DNA of 64,000 nucleotides from Flavobacteriales bacterium (GTDB lineage Bacteria > Bacteroidota > Bacteroidia > UBA10329), in assembly GCA_021741075.1 (NCBI GenBank), contig JAIOYO010000018.1:1-64000 (forward strand), written 5' to 3'. A program made the translations under genes and the position numbers. How positions within the stretch are numbered: position 1 is the first letter of the stretch; every line of letters starts with the position of its first letter. Shown here piece by piece: positions 60,581 to 64,000 of this stretch. The notes beneath the pieces are model-generated. The model was not told the origin of the DNA and searched no databases. It was given only the letters and a program-made list of their open reading frames with translations.

Positions 60581-63451
60581 ATGAAATTAAAACCGTTATT
60601 CCTTGTTGCTGGCTTCGCGCTAACAACCGTTTTCAGCTTTGCTCAAAACAAGACAACCGTAGTGCCAACAGGCATAAAATTGGTAGAAAAGGTCGAAAAA
60701 TCGGAAGGTGAACTTTCCATTCCTTACGAGAAATATGTTCTCGATAATGGCCTTCAAGTAATCATTCATGAAGATCATTCTGATCCAATCGTTCATGTGG
60801 ATGTGACGTATCATGTAGGTTCGGCCCGCGAGGAGCCTTTTCGTTCTGGTTTTGCTCACTTTTTTGAGCACATGATGTTTCAAGGGTCGGACAACGTAGC
60901 CGATGAGGAGCATTTTAAGACTGTTTCAGAATCTGGAGGTACGCTTAACGGAACCACCAACAAAGACAGAACAAACTACTTCGAAACACTTCCTAGCAAC
61001 CAGCTCGAAAGAGCGCTGTGGTTAGAGGCGGATAGAATGGGATTCTTGTTAGATGCTGTTACGCAAGAGAAATTTGAAGTGCAGCGCTCCACCGTTAAAA
61101 ACGAGCGTGGTCAGAGCTATGATAACCGTCCGTACGGATTGGTGGGCGAAAAAGTGAATCAAGCTCAGTATCCGCAAACACATCCATACAACTTTCCAAC
61201 CATTGGTTATTTAGAAGATTTAGACAATGCCAACGTGGATGACCTCAAGCGTTTTTTCCTTCGTTGGTACGGGCCAAACAATGCAGCGCTTACTGTTGCT
61301 GGCGATGTAGACCCAAGCGAAGTACTTAAACTGGCTAAGAAATACTACGGAACCATTCCTCGCGGAGCAGAAGTTGAAAACCAGAAATTTGAGAAGGTTG
61401 TTCTAAAAGAAGACCGATACATTTCCTACGAAGACAACATTCGGTTTCCGTTGCTACAATTGTCGTATGCTACAGTTCCTAATTATCACGTAGATGAGGC
61501 ACCTCTTGATATTTTATCCGATATTTTAGGAGGAAGCGAAAACTCACTTTTCTACAAGAATTTCCAAAAAAGTCAGATTGCAATTCAAGCATCGGTTCAG
61601 CATCCATGCCAAGAACTTGGAGGCCAGTTTCAGCTAACAGTGCTTCCTTATCCAGGAAAAACATTGGCAGAAATGGAAGAAGCCGTTCGCGCCACGTTAA
61701 TAGAGTTTGAAAAAAGAGGGGTAAACGATGACGATTTAAAGCGATTTAAATCAACCATGGAAAGCCAAATGATTAGCAGCCTCGAAACAGTTTCTGGTAA
61801 GGCATCTAGTCTAGCACAATATCAATATGTACTCGGCAACCCCAACTACGTAGGAAAAGACTTGAAGCGATACATGGCGGTAACAGCAGCTGACATCATG
61901 CGCGTTTACAACACCTATGTTAAAGACAAAAAAGCAGTTATTCTTAGTGTTTACCCTAAAGGACAACCGCAATTGGTGGCAAAACAAGACAACTTTACCT
62001 ATGTAAGAGACAAAGAACTGAAAGCAAACATGGCTCAGTATGAAGGTCTCAAATATGTAAAACCAACGAAGGAACAAGACGGTTTTGATCGAAGCATTAA
62101 GCCTGCTTCTGGTCCAAGTCCAGTAATTAAAGTGCCAGATTCTTGGCAAGTGACCTTCGATAATGGCTTGAAAATAATTGGTGCCGAGAATAACGAAATA
62201 CCCAAAACTTATCTGCGCATTGGGATTAAAGCCGGACACCGATATGAAGACCCTGCCAAAGCTGGAATTGCAACGCTTTTTGCATCCATGATGGCTGGAA
62301 CAACAGAAAAATACAGCACCGAAGAATTTGCTGGTGAATTAGAAAAGCTTGGAAGCTCTATTGGCGTGTATGCTGGCGATGACGAATTGGTGGTAAACGT
62401 GAGTTCGCTTACCAAAAACTTAGATGCAACAATGGCATTACTAGAACAAGCCATGATGCATCCGAAGTTTACAACCGAGGAGTTTGAGCGATTGAAACTC
62501 GCACAGATGGAATCCATTGCCAATCAGGTGAACCAGCCAACGGCATTAGCCGATAACCAATTCGCAAAAGTGCTCTATGGCGAAAAGCACATTATGGGAA
62601 TTCCATCATTGGGAACAGAAGAAACCTTAAGCGGAGTGACACTTGCAGATATGGAAGCTTTCTATAAAGCCCGTTTTGCCCCCAACATCAGTAATCTGGT
62701 AGTAGTTGGTGATGTTGAAAAAGATGAGATTCTAGGTAAACTAGGCTTCCTTAAAACTTGGGAGAAACGAGATGTAAAATACCCAAAAGAGCCAGAAACT
62801 CCAGTTTCTGAAAAAACCAAAATCTATTTAGTTGACAAGCCTGACGCAGCACAATCGGAAATCAGAATGGGATACCTGTCTCAAGCTTTTGACGCCACAG
62901 GAGATTTCTACAAATCAAAATTGATGAACTTCAACTTGGGCGGTAACTTCAATAGCCGAATCAATCAAGATTTAAGAGAAGCCAAAGGATGGACCTACGG
63001 ATCATACACCTATTTCGATGGAAGCGAGCATGTTGGGCCTTTCTTGGCTGGCGGTGCATTTAAGCGAGAAGCAACGGATAGTTCCATTGTTGCATTCATG
63101 AATCATTTCCAAACCTTTGCCGGAAAAGGCATCACGGATGAAGAATTGACATTCCTTAAAAGCTCAATCGGACAAAAAGATGCGTTGAAGTACGAAGCTG
63201 GATATCAAAAAACAGGTTTCCTTAACACCATTCTTCGCTTTGGATTGGAGACCAACTATACAGAAAAGCAAAACGACATTCTTAAAAATCTTACCAAAGA
63301 AGAGTTGAATGCATTGGCTAAGAAATACATCAATCCAAACAAAATGGCTATTGTGATTGTGGGAGACAAAGCCACCATCTACGAAGGGCTAAGCAAGTTG
63401 CCTTACGAGATTGAAGTGGTGAACCAATCTGTTCCGGTTAAGAAAGATTAA
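60581..63451 (+). CDS. Secreted M16 family zinc peptidase (two-domain, pitrilysin-like)
   Basis: 956 residues from the ATG at 60581, which opens into a signal peptide (LFLVAGFALTTVFSFAQ). The N-terminal half holds the inverted zinc motif HFFEH (His93, Glu96, His97) in SGFAHFFEHMMFQG, with the third ligand expected near NERGQSYDNRPYG. The C-terminal half is the structurally similar, inactive M16 domain (residues about 530-950, IKAGHRYEDPAKAGIATLFA; LREAKGWTYGSYTYFDGSEH). The enclosed chamber degrades peptides, here in the periplasm. Length is usual for a fused two-domain M16B. A terminator follows 40 bases downstream. Confidence 0.93.
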   Translation: MKLKPLFLVAGFALTTVFSFAQNKTTVVPTGIKLVEKVEKSEGELSIPYEKYVLDNGLQVIIHEDHSDPIVHVDVTYHVGSAREEPFRSGFAHFFEHMMFQGSDNVADEEHFKTVSESGGTLNGTTNKDRTNYFETLPSNQLERALWLEADRMGFLLDAVTQEKFEVQRSTVKNERGQSYDNRPYGLVGEKVNQAQYPQTHPYNFPTIGYLEDLDNANVDDLKRFFLRWYGPNNAALTVAGDVDPSEVLKLAKKYYGTIPRGAEVENQKFEKVVLKEDRYISYEDNIRFPLLQLSYATVPNYHVDEAPLDILSDILGGSENSLFYKNFQKSQIAIQASVQHPCQELGGQFQLTVLPYPGKTLAEMEEAVRATLIEFEKRGVNDDDLKRFKSTMESQMISSLETVSGKASSLAQYQYVLGNPNYVGKDLKRYMAVTAADIMRVYNTYVKDKKAVILSVYPKGQPQLVAKQDNFTYVRDKELKANMAQYEGLKYVKPTKEQDGFDRSIKPASGPSPVIKVPDSWQVTFDNGLKIIGAENNEIPKTYLRIGIKAGHRYEDPAKAGIATLFASMMAGTTEKYSTEEFAGELEKLGSSIGVYAGDDELVVNVSSLTKNLDATMALLEQAMMHPKFTTEEFERLKLAQMESIANQVNQPTALADNQFAKVLYGEKHIMGIPSLGTEETLSGVTLADMEAFYKARFAPNISNLVVVGDVEKDEILGKLGFLKTWEKRDVKYPKEPETPVSEKTKIYLVDKPDAAQSEIRMGYLSQAFDATGDFYKSKLMNFNLGGNFNSRINQDLREAKGWTYGSYTYFDGSEHVGPFLAGGAFKREATDSSIVAFMNHFQTFAGKGITDEELTFLKSSIGQKDALKYEAGYQKTGFLNTILRFGLETNYTEKQNDILKNLTKEELNALAKKYINPNKMAIVIVGDKATIYEGLSKLPYEIEVVNQSVPVKKD

Positions 63452-63495
63452 CGGTAGGGGTTTGCAGCGGCAAACCCGCGCAGGCATTTAGTAAG

Positions 63496-63528
63496 AAAGC
63501 CGCTCCGAAGTATTGGGGCGGCTTTTTT
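63496..63528 (+). terminator. Intrinsic terminator after the M16 peptidase
   Basis: AAAGCCGCTCC (63496-63506) pairs with GGGGCGGCTTT (63515-63525), with one G-T wobble, and continues in a T-run. Confidence 0.85.
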
Positions 63529-63901
63529 ATTTCCGGTCATTCTTAGGGCCTAGGCCCCAAGTTCATCAACCGTTATCCACCGCTAGGCGGAAACTGCCTG
63601 TTTACTTAAAGTAATTTGCAAATTACATTTAGCTTAACATAGTTGTTTCTTCAGATAATTGCTTTATTTTCAAGCCCTTAAACTAACTACCGCCAAAGGG
63701 CGCTATAGATAATAGTATCGATAGCAAGTAGTTGTGTTTAATGCTGAAAAGCCCTCGCGCAAACGGGCACATTTGCTTGCCCCAACCCTAAAGGCTGACG
63801 CTTCGCAAGCAAAAGAGCCTGTTTTCCCCGCCACACTCTCTGAAAACTGACAAGACTTTTTTAAATTAGCCAATTATTGACAAGTCATAAAGAGAATACC
63901 A
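63529..63901. other. Gene-free stretch with an inverted repeat
   Basis: No open frame with a recognisable family. TTTGCTTGC (63772-63780) and GCAAGCAAA (63805-63813) form a 9-base inverted repeat with a 24-base loop. Near 63572 a CCGCTAGGCGG palindrome resembles the short repeat near metH. Further on, TGACAAG occurs twice (63848 and 63878), 13-53 bases before the XRE gene. Possibly a junction with accessory DNA. Confidence 0.45.
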
Positions 63902-64000
63902 ATGGGATTTGGTGAACGAATTAAGGAACTACGTGAAAATAAGGAACTCCTACAGCGTCAGTTAGCGGCAAGTTTAGATATCGACACTCCAATGTTCAGT
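63902..64000 (+). CDS. XRE-family regulator, N-terminal fragment at window edge
   Basis: Only 33 codons are visible: MGFGERIKELRENKELLQRQ, then LAASLDIDTPMFS. This is the start of a Cro/C1-type helix-turn-helix with the first two helices. In Bacteroidota proteins beginning in this way (GEKIRELREEKGLLLRQLAA type) are often encoded beside restriction-modification genes, but nothing downstream is visible to test this. No ribosome-binding site is evident. Confidence 0.7.
   Translation, partial: MGFGERIKELRENKELLQRQLAASLDIDTPMFS

Overview
The window is a stretch of chromosome from a Bacteroidota bacterium, most likely of the class Flavobacteriia. The evidence is a complete alternative complex III operon feeding an A-type cytochrome oxidase, the 2520-residue SprA translocon of the type IX secretion system (T9SS), several secreted proteins with type A or type B T9SS sorting domains, a methionine synthase encoded as two genes, and promoter-like elements with the Bacteroidota -7 form TAnnTTTG. 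Most of the window is ordinary core genome. Accessory sequence probably begins only at the right edge (after about 63.5 kb).

Layout. 1-1.2 kb: the end of an endonuclease/exonuclease/phosphatase-fold gene and a secreted DUF1571-like protein carrying a LysM domain. 1.2-6.1 kb: a SAM-I riboswitch with terminator, then a split metH (homocysteine methyltransferase gene and cobalamin-dependent gene). 6.1-6.8 kb: an outer-membrane barrel protein. 6.9-18.1 kb (minus strand): actABCDEF-coxB-coxA, a quinol-to-oxygen respiratory module. 18.2-29 kb: a SPOR protein, a coiled-coil protein, a PKD/SprB-repeat adhesin, outer-membrane barrels including two overlapping paralogues, and two TonB-like proteins. 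29.5-38.5 kb (minus strand): ruvA-sprA-gcvH-vanZ. 38.6-47.8 kb: a sirtuin, T9SS cargo, a thioredoxin/TlpA/DUF6029-like/Omp28-like cluster, ubiX and an envelope protein. 47.8-54 kb: lipocalin, a DsbA-like protein, a T9SS cargo, an OMPP1/FadL barrel, queG, a GxxExxY gene and ruvB. 54.1-63.5 kb: secreted proteins, a trypsin-like protease, a pair of convergent 547-residue paralogues, a 21-bp tandem repeat and an M16 peptidase. The last 0.5 kb is a gene-poor stretch with inverted repeats leading into an XRE regulator cut by the window end.

The most interesting observation is a set of small mobile-looking modules. Three unrelated small genes each sit between their own inverted repeats and are lodged in or between housekeeping genes. 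A DUF559 (Vsr-like nuclease fold) cassette lies in frame inside the metH cobalamin region. A four-helix-bundle (S23/IVS-type) gene lies between the two metH genes. A GxxExxY (PD-(D/E)XK-like) gene lies between ruvB and queG. Solo copies of the DUF559 terminal repeat are found in tandem in the N-terminus of the first metH gene and once at the start of the neighbouring gene at 6.75 kb. A different palindrome forms P4 of the SAM riboswitch. This is consistent with repeat-bounded selfish modules that choose tolerated sites such as interdomain linkers, gene junctions and riboswitch hairpins.
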